Of a stretch of DNA of 64,000 nt, positions 33,301-45,377 are shown one piece after another (positions within the stretch are counted from its first letter, which is position 1; each line of letters starts with the position of its first letter). The notes beneath the pieces are model-generated. The model ran no database searches and was not told the origin of the DNA. It was given only the letters and a program-made list of their open reading frames with translations. The translations under genes were made by a program, and so were the position numbers. Source of the DNA: Euptelea pleiosperma (Eukaryota; Streptophyta; Magnoliopsida; Ranunculales; Eupteleaceae); assembly GCA_035048495.1 (NCBI GenBank), contig CM068544.1:12456138-12520137 (forward strand), in the 5' to 3' direction.

Positions 33301-33964
33301 TCATGGAGAGGGGGATCGGATGGTAGATCTGGGGATCTAATGGTAGGATGAGATGATCTACAGGTTAGATATTAGAGTCTAGAGAGATGGAGAGAGAATT
33401 AGGAGAGAGGAGAGAGAAAATAATACAAAATAATGGCAAAAGAGCTGGCGGAGGGTCATGAACCCTGATATTCAATGTAATCTTCCGTCGGCTTTACCAA
33501 TTACGTAAGCCGTCATTTTATGTCAGTTGGTGCGGCTTTGAATCACTTTAGCTCGTCTCTTGGTCTTCAGCTTTTCCTCTCTCTTGGTTCTTTATCTGGC
33601 TCTACGATCCTCTAACTTGACCCGTACTTGGCCGGTATCTTCTTGTCATAGCTTGTTAACTCCTTAAGCTTTGATATTAGACTTCTATGGTTGATCATGG
33701 GCCCGCAAGTCTCTAAAATCGCCCGATCAGGTTTCCTGCGAGAGAAAAGCACGTAATGAGACTTAATCAAAACGGCTTTATATCTAGACTATCCGAAATG
33801 CGTATATTTCATGTAAATAGTCAATTTTTGTTTAAAGATTGCGCTCTACGCATTGGAAGAAACTCTTACGTGAAAAAGTCGATGAAAAGACAAGTTTTAC
33901 GTAGGAGAATGCGACATCGCTATAAGGATAATGACTTAAAATAAGCACTTTTGAGCGAATATCA
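30392..33964 (-). repeat. 3' LTR of A5
   Basis: Longest LTR type in the window. It holds donor-like GGTAAGT (31029-31035, minus), hairpin CCGGAGTTGC-AAGTAG-GCAACTCCGG (31891-31916) with a half copy near 31688, a GAA tract near 32163, a promoter-like hairpin GGAACC-GTG-GGTTCC (32549-32563) beside ACTATAAGAGG (minus, near 32565-32575), many GGGCC-type repeats (32690-33050) and 20-bp AACGG repeats (33131-33190). The 31031-31459 ORF is part of the LTR, not a gene. Confidence 0.92.
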
Positions 33965-35927
33965 CAACCCCCAACTAGCATATTGACAATCCTTGGCAAT
34001 TATTGCGAAATAAGTGAGCTAAAAAGGGCTTGGCAGAACATGCTAGAAAACTTATTTGCATTACTCAGAAAAAATTCCGTTTTGTCCGATTATTTGAAGG
34101 ATGTAAGAAATCATTCACAAATTAGAACTAATCAGCAAAATACAACACTTCTACAAATGGACCTTTAAACAAAAGATTACTCAGACTCAGTGTGTGTGTG
34201 TGTTCAACATCATCCTTATCTGATAGTAGAGATATTTGGAATTTCTTAGAGACTCTGTGCCTCGACCTCAATCCTCACTTGTATACCACTCAGAAGTGAA
34301 TCACTCAGAAGTGGTTTTATACTTTTCTCTCAAACTATATGTGAGGAGATGAATATAAAAATTGGCAAACGTCTCACATATATAGTTATTGAATGGAGGA
34401 TATAAGAAGATTTAAGATCTCATGATTGGAATGTCATATCACTTAAGAACGTCGGATCAAACTCTATAATTTCTCTTTTCTCCATTCTCCACACTTGATG
34501 ATGGTACAAATCTAGAATCAAATAGGACTTATATAGGTTATATCAAGGCTTAGGATAGGTTCAAAAAAGAAGGATATTCTGGTATTCAAAAATTCTGAGA
34601 GGGTATCTCACTATTCTTTGTAGTTTTTCCCAGGGGTAATATTTTCTTGATTTTTCTTCTTTCCTTTTTTTCCAATTTTTTTTTTTTTTGTCTTTTTGAA
34701 TATTCTTCAACCTTTTTCAAATTCTTTTTCCTTTCATTCTTTCTTTTTGATCATGTTTCTTTTCAACACAAACCATTTGTTTCTTTTCTTTTCTTGGTGT
34801 AATCATACCAAATACTTTTTGATCCCTCTCTGAAGTAGGTTATCGTATTGAACTCTTTTTGGCATTGGGTTTTTGGTTGATGGGTTTAACAAGAAAAGGT
34901 TTTCATCAAAATGCTCAAAAATAGTTTCTAACGGTATAGATGTTAGGGAAGCTAAAAAGTCTGATTGGTTAGAAAGATGGCCTATATCATTTTCTAGAGT
35001 TTGTACTTTCATCTTCGATGTCTCGAATAGATATAGAGAAGATTCTTTCTATAATAATCCAAATTTGATGTTGTTCTGAGTTCCATGACCAAAGCAAGGG
35101 TTAATGAGATCACTCAATGGAAATATTTGGGAAGTAGAAGAATTATGAGTCATCTTGTGACTCAGAATAATTTTATTACCCCTAGAAATAATGAAAAGAT
35201 CAAAAGCTCACTGGGTTAGGTCTCCACACTTGTTCTTCTTGGATATCTGGATAATCTAAACTTCAGATAATTCTGACGTTGATATGTGAACATTTTTGCT
35301 GAATCTGAGTTTTCAAATATTTTTCAATCCACTATAGTAATGTTTGCTTTCAAACTGAATGAAGAGCTAATAAGTGATTTTTCAAAACAGACATCCTTTT
35401 CAATAAATAGACTTTCCAAAAATTTTGTAATCATCATTGTAAAGGATTTGAAAAGCATTTCGAAAGTACTCAGAAAACTTTGTAAAACATAGGTTATCAC
35501 CCCAAAAATACATCTTTTTCTCATTTTTCTCAATTTATTTTTTTTTATTTTTTATTTTTTTTTATTTTTATTTTTTTTAATGAACACATGAGTTTTGATA
35601 AATCCCCACCCCCAACTGAAATACAGCACCGTCCTTGGTGCTCTGACCTGGACAAAAATGTATGAAAACTCTGAATGTGATGCATGTTAGAGGAAGAGTT
35701 ATACCAGTATGGCTGAGATTTGGTGATACCTGATGGTAGTGAGAGGAATTGTACCTGTATAGCCATAATAATATATGAAATATAATAATTATGCATGAGA
35801 CTCAATGACTTCTAGGAATACCGGAATTGCCTTTCCGAAAGCGCTAAGTTTTATGTCTTCAGCCAGACACAACGGGGGTGAAATTTACCCCCAACTAATT
35901 TGGAGATCAGAGAGAATGACAAAAACA
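33965..35927 (-). other. PPT and 3' non-coding region of A5
   Basis: Diverged version of 4243-6166. PPT 33965-33976. The hairpin AGCACCG-TCCT-TGGTGCT (near 35625) and post-pol stem GGGGGT/ACCCCC (35874-35892) are retained, as is the GCGCTTTCGG block near 35840. A short sense ORF 34803-35012 is weakly related to one in N1. Confidence 0.75.
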
Positions 35928-38397
35928 TCAGTCTTCATATATTGGATCAATAAGAACTATCTCGAAGGTTTGAATTGATGACACGTCTAATTCTTGAAAA
36001 GGTTTGAGACGCTGTCCATTAACCTGGAAGGTTGAATTATCCTTCGGATCCTCAACAGTTATAGCCCCATAGGGCTTGACTTCAGTAACAACAAATGGGC
36101 CTGACCATCGGGATTTCAATTTTCCAGGGAAGATGTGAAGTCTAGAATTGTAAAGTAAGACCTTCTATCCCTGGTGGAAATCCTTCCTAAGAATGCTCTA
36201 GTCATGTATCCATTTCATTTTATCTTTATACTTTTTTTACAAGGCATATGAATCATTTCTCAGTTCATCCAATTCATTGAGTTGTAAATTCCTTTCCTCT
36301 CCTGCTGCGTCTAAGTCAAAATTGAGTTTTTTGATCGCCCATAGGGCGCGATGCTCAATCTCAACAGGGAGATGACAAGGTTTACCATAAACCAACCGGT
36401 ATGGAGACATATTCAAGGGAGTTTTAAGCTGTTCGGTAAGCCCATAGAGCATCTGAGAGGCGTGTAGACCAGTCTTTACGAGTTGTATTGACTGTCTTTT
36501 CCAGTATCTGCTTGATTTGCCGATTGGAGACCTCGACCAGACCGCTGGTCTGCGGATGGTAAGCAAAGGCAACCTTATGTGTTACACCGTACTTTTTCAT
36601 TAACTTTTCAAAAACTCTATTGTAGAAATGGCTACCCCCATCACTTATAATGGCTTTGGGGGCTCCGAATCTTGTGAAAATGTACTCCCTCAAAAATCTC
36701 ACCACAACTTGATGGTCATTGGTTCTTGTAGGAATTGCCTCAATCCACTTAGAGACATAGTCCACAGCTAGGAGGATGAATTGGAAACCATTGGATGTAG
36801 GAAAGGGCCCCATGAAATCAATACCCCACATATCGAATATCTCATCGACTTGAATAGGGTTCAAGGGCATCATATTTCTCTGAGAAATTCTACCAAGGTT
36901 TTGACAATTAGGGCAGGCCTTGCAGTAGATATGTGTTTCTCTAAACAATGATGGCCAGTAGAATCCACATTGTAGGATTTTCTCAGCCGTCTTTTTGGAA
37001 TTGAAGTGACCACCACATGGTTGGTCATGACAAGAGGACAAGATATTCAACTGCTGAGATTCAGGGACACATAGACGAATAATTTGGTCAGGACAGTATT
37101 TATATAAATAAGGCTCGTCCCAAGAGTAATACTTAACTCTTGCTAGGAATTGATTTTTGTCCTGTTTTGACCAATGAGATGGTATTTCCTCCGTCACTAG
37201 GTAATTGACAATGTCAGCATACCATGGGGTGACGGAGATAGCGAACAGTTGTTCGTCAGGAAAAGTTTTGAGAATGGGCTGAGATTCAAAATTAGATTCT
37301 AAAGTCAGCCTTGACAAGTGATCAGCCACAACATTCTCAGTTCCTTTCTTGTCCCTGATCTCTAGATCGAATTCCTGTAATAGAAGGATCCATCTTATCA
37401 ATCTCGGCTTCGTCTCCTTTTTGGACATTAGATATCTCAGAGCCGCATGATCCGTATAAACTATGACTTTAGTGGCCAATAAGTATGGTCTGAATTTATC
37501 CAGAGCAAAAACAACGGCCAGAAGCTCTTTTTCAGTAGTGGAGTAGTTTAACTGAGCCGAGTTTAAAGTCTTACTCGCATAGTATATCACATGCAGCATT
37601 ATGTTGACTCTTTGGCCCAAAACTGCTCCAAGAGCATAGTCGGATGCGTCACACATCACTTCAAAAGGTATGGTCCAATCAGGAGGGCGAATGATGGGCG
37701 CAGAAGTAAGCTCAGATTTAAGACGCTCGAATGCCTTTGCACAGTCAGCATTGAAGTCAAAAGGGCTATCCTTAGCCAGAAGACTACATAGGGGTCGAGC
37801 TATCTGGGAGAAATCCTTAATGAATCTCCTGTAGAATCCTCCATGTCCAAGAAAAGATCGAATATCACGCACAGATTTAGGAATTGGTAGGGTCGAGATA
37901 ATATCAATCTTAGCTTTGTCGACCTCAATACCCTTGTCAGAAATGACATGTCCTAGCACGATTCCTTTCTTTACCATGAAGTGGCATTTTTCCCAATTTA
38001 GGACAAGTCGCTTATCCTGACATCTTGCGAGTACCAGACTTAGATGTTGGAGACAGTCATCGAAAGAGGATCCAAAGACGGAGAAGTCATCCATGAAAAC
38101 TTCTAAGAACCATTCGACCATGTCCAAAAATATACTCATCATACACCTTTGAAAAGTCGCAGGTGCATTACAGAGGCCAAAAGGCATGCGACTGTAGGCA
38201 AAAGTGCCAAAGGGACAGGTGAACGTTGTCTTCTCATGGTCCTCGGGTGCAATGGGAATCTGATTATATCCCGAGTAACCATCTAGGAAGCAATAGTAGG
38301 AATGACCTGCAAGACGTTCCAACATCTGATCAATGAATGGGAGAGGGAAATGGTCTTTCCGAGTGTTGGTATTGAGCCGTCTGTAGTCAATACAGAC
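35928..38397 (-). pseudogene. A5 pol remnant: RT core, RNase H, integrase
   Basis: Homologous to A2 pol from [11 protein letters not shown] to the C terminus. RT has FMDDFSVFG, RNase H has [13 protein letters not shown], integrase has the CGGH/CPNCQ zinc segment and [23 protein letters not shown]. It is broken by S7 upstream (the open frame now begins inside S7 as [11 protein letters not shown]), by a 2-bp deletion after ALWAYRTA (near 36428), and by stops near 36233 (TAA), 36194 (AAG to TAG) and 36166 (CAG to TAG). The last piece, ending IDPIYED, is open at 35928-36119. Confidence 0.92.
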
Positions 38398-40257
38398 TGA
38401 TATTCGCTCAAAAGTGCTTATTTTAAGCAATTATCCTTTTAGCGTTATCGCATTCTCCTACGTAGAAATACTCTATTTATCTACTTTTATACGTAAGAGT
38501 CTCTTGTGTTGCGTAGAACACACTTTTCTGGACGAAATGGTATATTTGCATGCATTAAACACATTTTCGGAAGTCGAGATATGAAGTCATTCTGATAGAG
38601 TCTCATTACGCGCTTCTTCTGTCACAGGAAACCCCGATGGGACGATTCTCGAGACTTGTGGGCCCAAATCAATCATGAAAGCCCATTATCAAAGCTTAAA
38701 GAGCCCACATGCTATGACTAGAAGATATGGGCCAAATATGGGCTGAATAAGAGGACCAAAAAGCCGGCCCAAAGAACGAAGAGAGCAGGAGAGCCAATGA
38801 CCAAGAGACGGACCAAAGCGTTTAAAGCCACATGAGTCAGCAAGGAATGATAGTCGACTCTACTGGAGAAGCGTGAGGATGGTCACAGTGAAGACCAGGG
38901 TTCCAGACCCTCCGCCAGTGCTTTTTTCCATTTTTTTGATACTTTTTCTCTCATCTCTTCTTATTCTCTCTCTCTCTTCATCTCTCGATCCTCGAATCTA
39001 CTGACCTAACCCCAGAACTCCTACCCATCGGCTCTATCTCATCTCCCTTAGCTTTCTGACCGTTGGATCTTCCATCGGACCGTTGGATCTTCAATCGGAC
39101 CGTTGGATCTCTCTAGATCCGTCAATCTACCAATCTGGGTCCCAATCAAGTCACCATCCATCCGATCGCCTTCAGAATGCCTGTCACATCATCTTGTGAG
39201 ACGATGGACATCATCAGTCCATGTGGGCCAGTAGCCGGGCCCATCATCATCGACCCGCTGTCCGACCAGTTAGTGGACCCCGCGAATTTCAAAAATAATT
39301 TTAATTAAATGGGGGGTCCACTAATTGGAGAGATTCCCCATAGAAAAGTAGGTTTTTACTTTAAAAAAAAAAAAAAAAAAATAAGAAAAATAATTTTACG
39401 AAATGGTATATTTGCATGCATTAAACACATTTTCGGAAGTCGAGATATGAAGTCATTCTGATAGAGTCTCATTACGCGCTTCTTCTGTCACAGGAAACCC
39501 CGATGGGACGATTCTCGAGACTTGTGGGCCCAAATCGATCATGAAAGCCCATTATCAAAGCTTAAAGAGCCCACATGCTATGACTAGAAGATATGGGCCA
39601 AATATGGGCTGAATAAGAGGACCAAAAAGCCGGCCCAAAGAACGAAGAGAGCAGGAGAGCCAATGACCAAGAGACGGACCAAAGCGTTTAAAGCCACATG
39701 AGTCAGCGAGGAATGATAGTCGACTCTACTGGAGAAGCGTGAGGATGGTCACAGTGAAGACCAGGGTTCCAGACCCTCCGCCAGTGCTTTTTTCCATTTT
39801 TTTGATACTTTTTCTCTCATCTCTTCTTATTCTCTCTCTCTCTTCATCTCTCGATCCTCGAATCTACTGACCTAACCCCAGAACTCCTACCCATCGGCTC
39901 TATCTCATCTCCCTTAGCTTTCTGACCGTTGGATCTTCCATCGGACCGTTGGATCTTAAAAATTATTTTTCTTATTTTTTTTATTCAAAAAAATCCCCTA
40001 TTTCCATTAAAGGAAATAGGGAAGCTTTAAAAGGAGAAGGATAGGGGTTCGTTCGAACCCTAATCCCTCTCCCCTCTTCTCCTCTCCTTCCCCTAATCTT
40101 CTGCCCACGTTTTCGCCTTCTTCTTTCTTCTCTTTTCTTCTTTTTTCTTCTTTTCTTCTTCTTCTTCCTCCTCCATCTTCGCCGGAGTTGCAGGCAGCAA
40201 CTCCGGCCATCTGGTCCTCGTTCTCCTCCTCCTCCTTCTTCTTCTTCTTCTTCTTCT

Positions 40258-40304
<47 letters not shown>

Positions 40305-40756
40305 TTCTTCTTTTTCTTCTTCTCATTTTTCTTGTTTCTATTTTCGTTTTTTTTCGTTTTCTACCGGAGTTGCAGCCTGCAACTCCGGCCGGCAGCGCCC
40401 CCCCACCAGTCCAGTCCTCCTTCTTCTTCTTCTTCTTCCTCTTCTGCTCCTTCTCCCTCCTCTCGCCTGCGCTCCCTATTGCTGCGTGCAGCACGAACGC
40501 GTCCTCCTTCTCTTGACGCTGCACCAACGGTACCGCCTGCAACCTCCGCCTGCAACCTCCGCCTGCAACATCTCCGCCTTGCTGCCTCCTACAGCCAGCA
40601 GTTGTACACCGCCTAGCCCACTACCGCCATCCACCTCCACCAGCACCTGCTGGACACGAGTCTGCAACTCCAACTTGCAGACCGTGTTTCACAAGAAAAG
40701 AAGAAGAGGAGGTGGGAATTGCAGCATACTTCACCGCTGGATCCGCCTCCTTCGTC
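38398..40756 (+). mobile_element. S7: truncated plus-strand LTR inside A5 RT, with an internal duplication
   Basis: Begins TGATATTCGC at 38398, immediately after the RT codons for VCIDYR. It resembles S3 through U3 (AACGG repeats 39050-39109), palindrome (39996-40021, one mismatch), GGGTTCGTTCGAACCC (near 40045-40060) and hairpins (40182-40206 and 40364-40388). It stops near 40756 without the CTACTTTCA end or a target repeat; A5 pol resumes at about MVTQRLK, lacking the few codons for KGWR. A deletion thus removed the U5 end plus some RT. A 560-bp piece is duplicated inside it. Confidence 0.85.
39398..39957 (+). repeat. 560-bp duplicate of 38532-39091, flanked by inverted repeats
   Basis: 39398-39957 repeats 38532-39091 with only about two differences seen (AATCGATC for AATCAATC, CAGCGAGG for CAGCAAGG). 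It is preceded by AATAAGAAAAATAATTTT (39380-39397) and followed by the reverse complement AAAATTATTTTTCTTATT. In other LTRs only the second orientation of this AT-rich segment occurs. Confidence 0.85.
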
Positions 40757-42562
40757 TCTCTTTAAGCGCTGGGTCACCATTTCTCCTTGATCATTTTCTA
40801 CAATAGTGAAACCTGCCTTCTTAGGTACGACATGGATTGGACTCACCCATTTGCTATCAGAGATGGGGTAAATGATACCCGCATCTAGCAATTTTAGAAT
40901 TTCATCCCGTACTACTTCTTTTAGGACTGGATTTAACCTCCTCTGGTGCTCTCTAGACGTCTTAGAGTCGTCTTCAAGATAAATGTGATGTTGACACACA
41001 GAAGGGTCTATCCCACGAATGTCATCAATTGTCCATCCTATGGCTGATTTGTGCTTCTTTAGCAACATAATCAGTCTCTCTTTTTGGGACGCAGATAGGG
41101 CAGAAGCAATGATGATAGGATAAGTCTCTTCAGGACCAAGATAAGCATAAGATAGTTCAGAGGGTAGAGGCTTAAGCTCTAGTTTCTGATCAGTGGAGCT
41201 TGATTCTTCCTCCTCTACCGAGATAGAGTTGACAGTAGTAGGATCTCTAATCATGGTTAGTAGAGGCTCGTACTCAACAATAGGAGGAGGAGTAGAAATC
41301 AGTGTAACTGACTCTTGGATAGTATTATCCTCAAAAATTGCTGACTCCCATTGGAAGTCAGTATCAAAGTGCTCTTGGCACTGTTTCAAGATATCTTCGG
41401 TGGAGTCCTGAATTAGACTCTCAACGGCACACATTTCATCTGTCACATCGTGATCAGCATCTTGTCGCATAAGTCGAAAGATGTTAACCTCAGCCTTTAG
41501 GTTGCTGAAGGCAATTGACATATTCCCGTCCCTACACCCGATGTGTGCATTCGCGGTAGCAAGGAACGGTCGGCCTAGAATGACTGGGATCCGATTATCC
41601 TGACACGGTTCTGTGTCGAGGATGATGAAGTCTACAGGGTAGTAAAAGTCAGCTACTTTCACTAGGACATCTTCAATAATTCCTCATGGAATTTTTATGG
41701 ACTGGTCGGCCAGCTTCAGAGTGATTTTTGTTGGCTTCATATCCTTGAGGCCTAACTGCTGGTATACCGAAAATGGTATGAGATTGACACTAGCTCCTAA
41801 GTCCAACAAAGCTGTGCAACTAAAGTTATCACCGATTTCACACTGCACAATAGGACTTCCTGGATCCTTATGCTTAATTACACTGTTGCGTTGAATGAAC
41901 GCTGTAGCTTTTTCTGCCAAAAAGGCATCTTTGGGTACATGCGTACGCCGTTTGACAGTGCATAATTCTTTCAGGAATTTGGCATAGGAAGGGATCTGTT
42001 TGATAGTAGATAGGAAGGGGATATTGATCTGGACGTCTTTGAAAACGTCTAAGATCTCTGAAAATTGCTGATCTCTTTTGTCTTGGACAAGCCTGTCCGG
42101 GAAGGGAGGCTTAATCCGACAAATAGATTTGTCCTTTGCCTGATATCTCTGCACTGGGATTGTAGATTTTGGTGCAGGCTTCACAGCATCAGAGGTGGAT
42201 TTTGAAATGTGTTCCTCTGTGCTGGGTTTAGGAATAGGAGCGGGAGATGGCTCTGACGGTTCTTTTACTCCCATATCCACAGTCTTTCCAGATCGGAGTG
42301 TGGTAACAGCTTGTACCTCTCCTTGGTAGTTTGGATTATGTGACTGGGAACCAACCTCATAAACTGCGCCCTTGACATTCCCTTTAGGATTTGCAATAGG
42401 TTGGCTAGGGAAGATGCCTTTGGCTTTCTCAGCTTCTAAATTACTGAGACGCTGCTCTAGGCGCTGCATGGACTGGGTTTGCTGCACAATAAATTGTGAT
42501 AAGAGGTCTTCTAGACCCGGTTTAGGAGTAGCTTGAGCAACCAGTTCACGATTGGAGCTCAT
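40757..42562 (-). pseudogene. A5 pol remnant: coiled N part, protease, start of RT
   Basis: Continuation of A5 pol upstream of S7. 42562-41684 encodes MSSNRELVAQ..., the Gln-rich coil, and protease [21 protein letters not shown] stop replaces the Arg of IPRGIIED (CGA to TGA, near 41686). The frame then resumes through the protease tail ([16 protein letters not shown]), the linker and early RT ([20 protein letters not shown]) to MVTQRLK, where the S7 joint begins. The linker here ([18 protein letters not shown]) is the parent-type version of the segment kept in N1 and N6. Confidence 0.92.
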
Positions 42563-44046
42563 AGGGGCAGAATAATTGTAGGATTGAGGTGCAGTTTGAC
42601 TTAACTGCAGATTCTGGTTAGGTGCCTGTTGGCCAGAGTATTGTCCTTGCTGGAATAATCGATTTTGATTAGACGGGTATTGACTCGTCTGGTTTTGACT
42701 CTGTTGGTACTGTCCCTATTGGTATTATTCCTGTTGGTATTGCCTGTTGGGTTGATTAAACCCAAGAGGATATGTGCTCTGCGCAGGTCTTTGCTGTGGA
42801 GCAGACTGCTGCCTCCAGGAGAAGTTAGAATGATTTCTCGTATTAGGATGGTATGTTTGGCTATACGAGTTCTGGGTAGGTGGTTTAAAGGTATTAAACG
42901 CACAAACTTCTTCTTGGAGTGGAGGGGCACATCCATCATTTAAAGGATAATTTTCAGTAGAGTGGGAGGGCTGTAAACAGATATTACAGGGTTCCATTAG
43001 GTTCTCTTAACCTATATTCATGACTGGGGCAGAATGGTGAACAGGCTTGTGTACAGACACAGCCAGGGCAGAGACTGACTTGGTCAACTCTTGAATGAGG
43101 GATTTGAGTTCAGGGTCAACCTTTGCCTCATTTCTCATATAAGTTTTCAGGACCGGAGTATTTCGACTGAACTCATTGTCAATTGTCCAATGCTGGGAAT
43201 TTTCACTTAATTCTCCCAGAAATTTGTACGCTTCAGTAGGAGTATTATGCATGAATTTCCTTGGCACATTGACTCAACCATAGTGCGGGACTCATCAGTA
43301 AGTCCCTTGTAGAAAATGTGAATCAGACTGCCTTTGTCGATACTGTGATGTGGACACTTGGTCAGATGATCCTGGAATCGTTCCCAGGCTTCATAAAATT
43401 TCTCATTGGACTTTTGTCGGAAGTCCTGTATGAGTTGTTTCATTTGATTAGTACGAGTCATGGGGTAAAATTTGGACATAAATTTTCCTACAAGTTCTTT
43501 CCAACTTGTGATAGAATCTGCAGGAAGAGAGTAAAGCCAGTCCGAGGCTCTATCCTTTAGAGAGAAAGGAAAAACTCTCAGTCAAACATTGTCATCATCA
43601 AGATTCTAATTTCTAAAGAGCAGGATGACATGTTGAAATTCCCTGATATGGGAATAGGGGTCTTCTCTGGGGAGACCTCTAAAAGTTGGCAGCATTTGAA
43701 TAGTTTGCGGCCTGATCTCGAATTGTACCGCCGCAGTAGGTGGAAGAACAATGCATGATGGCGGGTTGGCCGAGATCGGCGCATACGTCTCGATGAGGGG
43801 ACGTTCGTCTGCCATAACGATGAAGATATTTTCTCTGGAAGAGGGGGGAGGAAAGGGGGAGGGGTGATGAATAGTAGAAGACTCCACTGTAAGAGAATGA
43901 TTCTCAGATCGAATCAATCTGCGATTGGATCTAGTCCAAGTGGGCATATGCTGAAAAAGCAAGCCTCTAGAGTCGGCAAGAGGTGTATGAAACCGAATGA
44001 GCCTAGATGATGCACACAGAGCAACAGATATTCTTAACCTAAACAA
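42563..44046 (-). pseudogene. A5 gag remnant
   Basis: Best record here of the full Gag. The start MADERPLIETYAPISANPPS is at about 43814; the capsid domain follows (QTIQMLPTFRGLPREDPYSH, FMSKFYPMTRTNQMKQL), then EAWERFQDHLTKCPHH, YKGLTDESRTMVESMCQ, the ENSQHW linker, VSALAVSVHKPVHH, a zinc knuckle CNICLQPSHSTENY and the Gln-rich tail. Broken by stops at about 43607 (CAG to TAG), 43580 (CGA to TGA), 43009 (TAA), two in the Gln-rich part near 42718-42730, and a frameshift near 43255. The knuckle ends in Tyr where C-X2-C-X4-H-X4-C needs Cys. Confidence 0.88.
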
Positions 44047-45362
44047 TCAGGATAGTATTATGAATTATCTTGTTAGTGTAGGGATAGTGTAGATTATGAC
44101 AGTGGGCGGACCACTGGTTTATCTTCAAACACCCGCCGGACTAACTTTTCACTCTGTAGGTTTTCACCAGGATACACTCTTCAAAGCGAATCCGCTAGTA
44201 CTAACTCAAGTTGACTGCAAGATAATCCGAAGCCTAGACAGACGTGCGGCACATCGGCTGACTTAAGTACGCCCCAGACTAACCGGATTTGTCAAGCGTG
44301 AAGATGAGTTTTCCTAGAAGAGGAGCTAGGGTTGGTTCGTGTTCCTAGTCCGACACTAGCTAATCCGATAGACAATCAAGGAGGCCACTTACGAGCTCGG
44401 TATACTTGAGTAGTAAGGACCTATGGGTGGTTAGATTACAGGGACCCGCACTCATGGACTTAATCGACTTGATCTTTGAAGGGGTCGCTTTGTGTGGAGT
44501 TTTCCTCGAACACCGATCTAAGTGGGCTCTATTCTTGATTGATTTTAATTCTTGGCTGTGGTTGCACAAAAGCTGGAATGATGAGGTGAGTGATGAAATC
44601 CCACCAGTTTCAAGTTAGAGCTGGGTTTGCTCTTTAATGTATTTTATTACGGCCAAACCAAGCAGTTCCGATAATTTTTTGCAAAAGCAAATAGACAATC
44701 GGCACAGTATTTTGCACAATGAGCAAGATCGCACTGAAGGCGAGGTATAGAAACTTACCTACCCGTTGGCTACGCACGGGGTCTCCTCCGTGAGATAGGG
44801 AGGGGTATCCAAATGGGCTTGGGCCCGACTCCACCTCTTTGAGCTTTCGCTCCCTACTCACTTGGTAAACGCAATCCGCAATCACGTTAGTCCACAATGG
44901 TTTATGGTATGTAATTGGAAGGTATACCGCCTTTGGGGTTTCAAGAAACACACAATGATTTAGGGCAGGTATTGTGAATTAGTTCCAATTAGGGTTTGAA
45001 ATTCAACTTTAGCTATTCCCGAATTAGGATTCGGAAATATCTACTTTTGAATTACCCTGAGTTGGAAATCTTCCAATTTGAATCAAGTAACCAATGGTGA
45101 TCTAACTAGAAAAAGCAGAATTGAAATCTGACCCTAATATTTTTGGTATTTTTAATTAGTTAATTATCTAGCAGTTATTCTAAAAGCAGAGAAAATAAAG
45201 TCCTAAGTTATTACAACTTTGCACTCGGCCGTCCGAGGCATTAAAATAATAAGTGGAAAAATGTGAAAAATAAAGTGGAAAGTTTCCGATATGGATCGGA
45301 TCTTGAAGGTTAAGCAGCTTTTCGAATTTCTGTTCGTCTTTTTGCAATCCCATCAGCCGAGC
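44047..45362 (-). other. Leader of A5
   Basis: Diverged counterpart of the A2 leader; conserved islands include the donor-like GGTAAGT (44753-44759, minus). No coding region is supported; the 105-codon ORF at 44634-44951 shares KLKEVESGPSP with similar ORFs in A2 and N6 because the RNA segment itself is conserved. Confidence 0.7.
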
Positions 45363-45375
45363 GGCAACGGCGCCA
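45363..45375 (-). other. Primer-binding site of A5 (tRNA-Asp, exact)
   Basis: Minus strand TGGCGCCGTTGCC, an exact 13-base match to the complement of the plant tRNA-Asp 3' end, two bases from the LTR. Confidence 0.88.
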
Positions 45376-45377
45376 TT

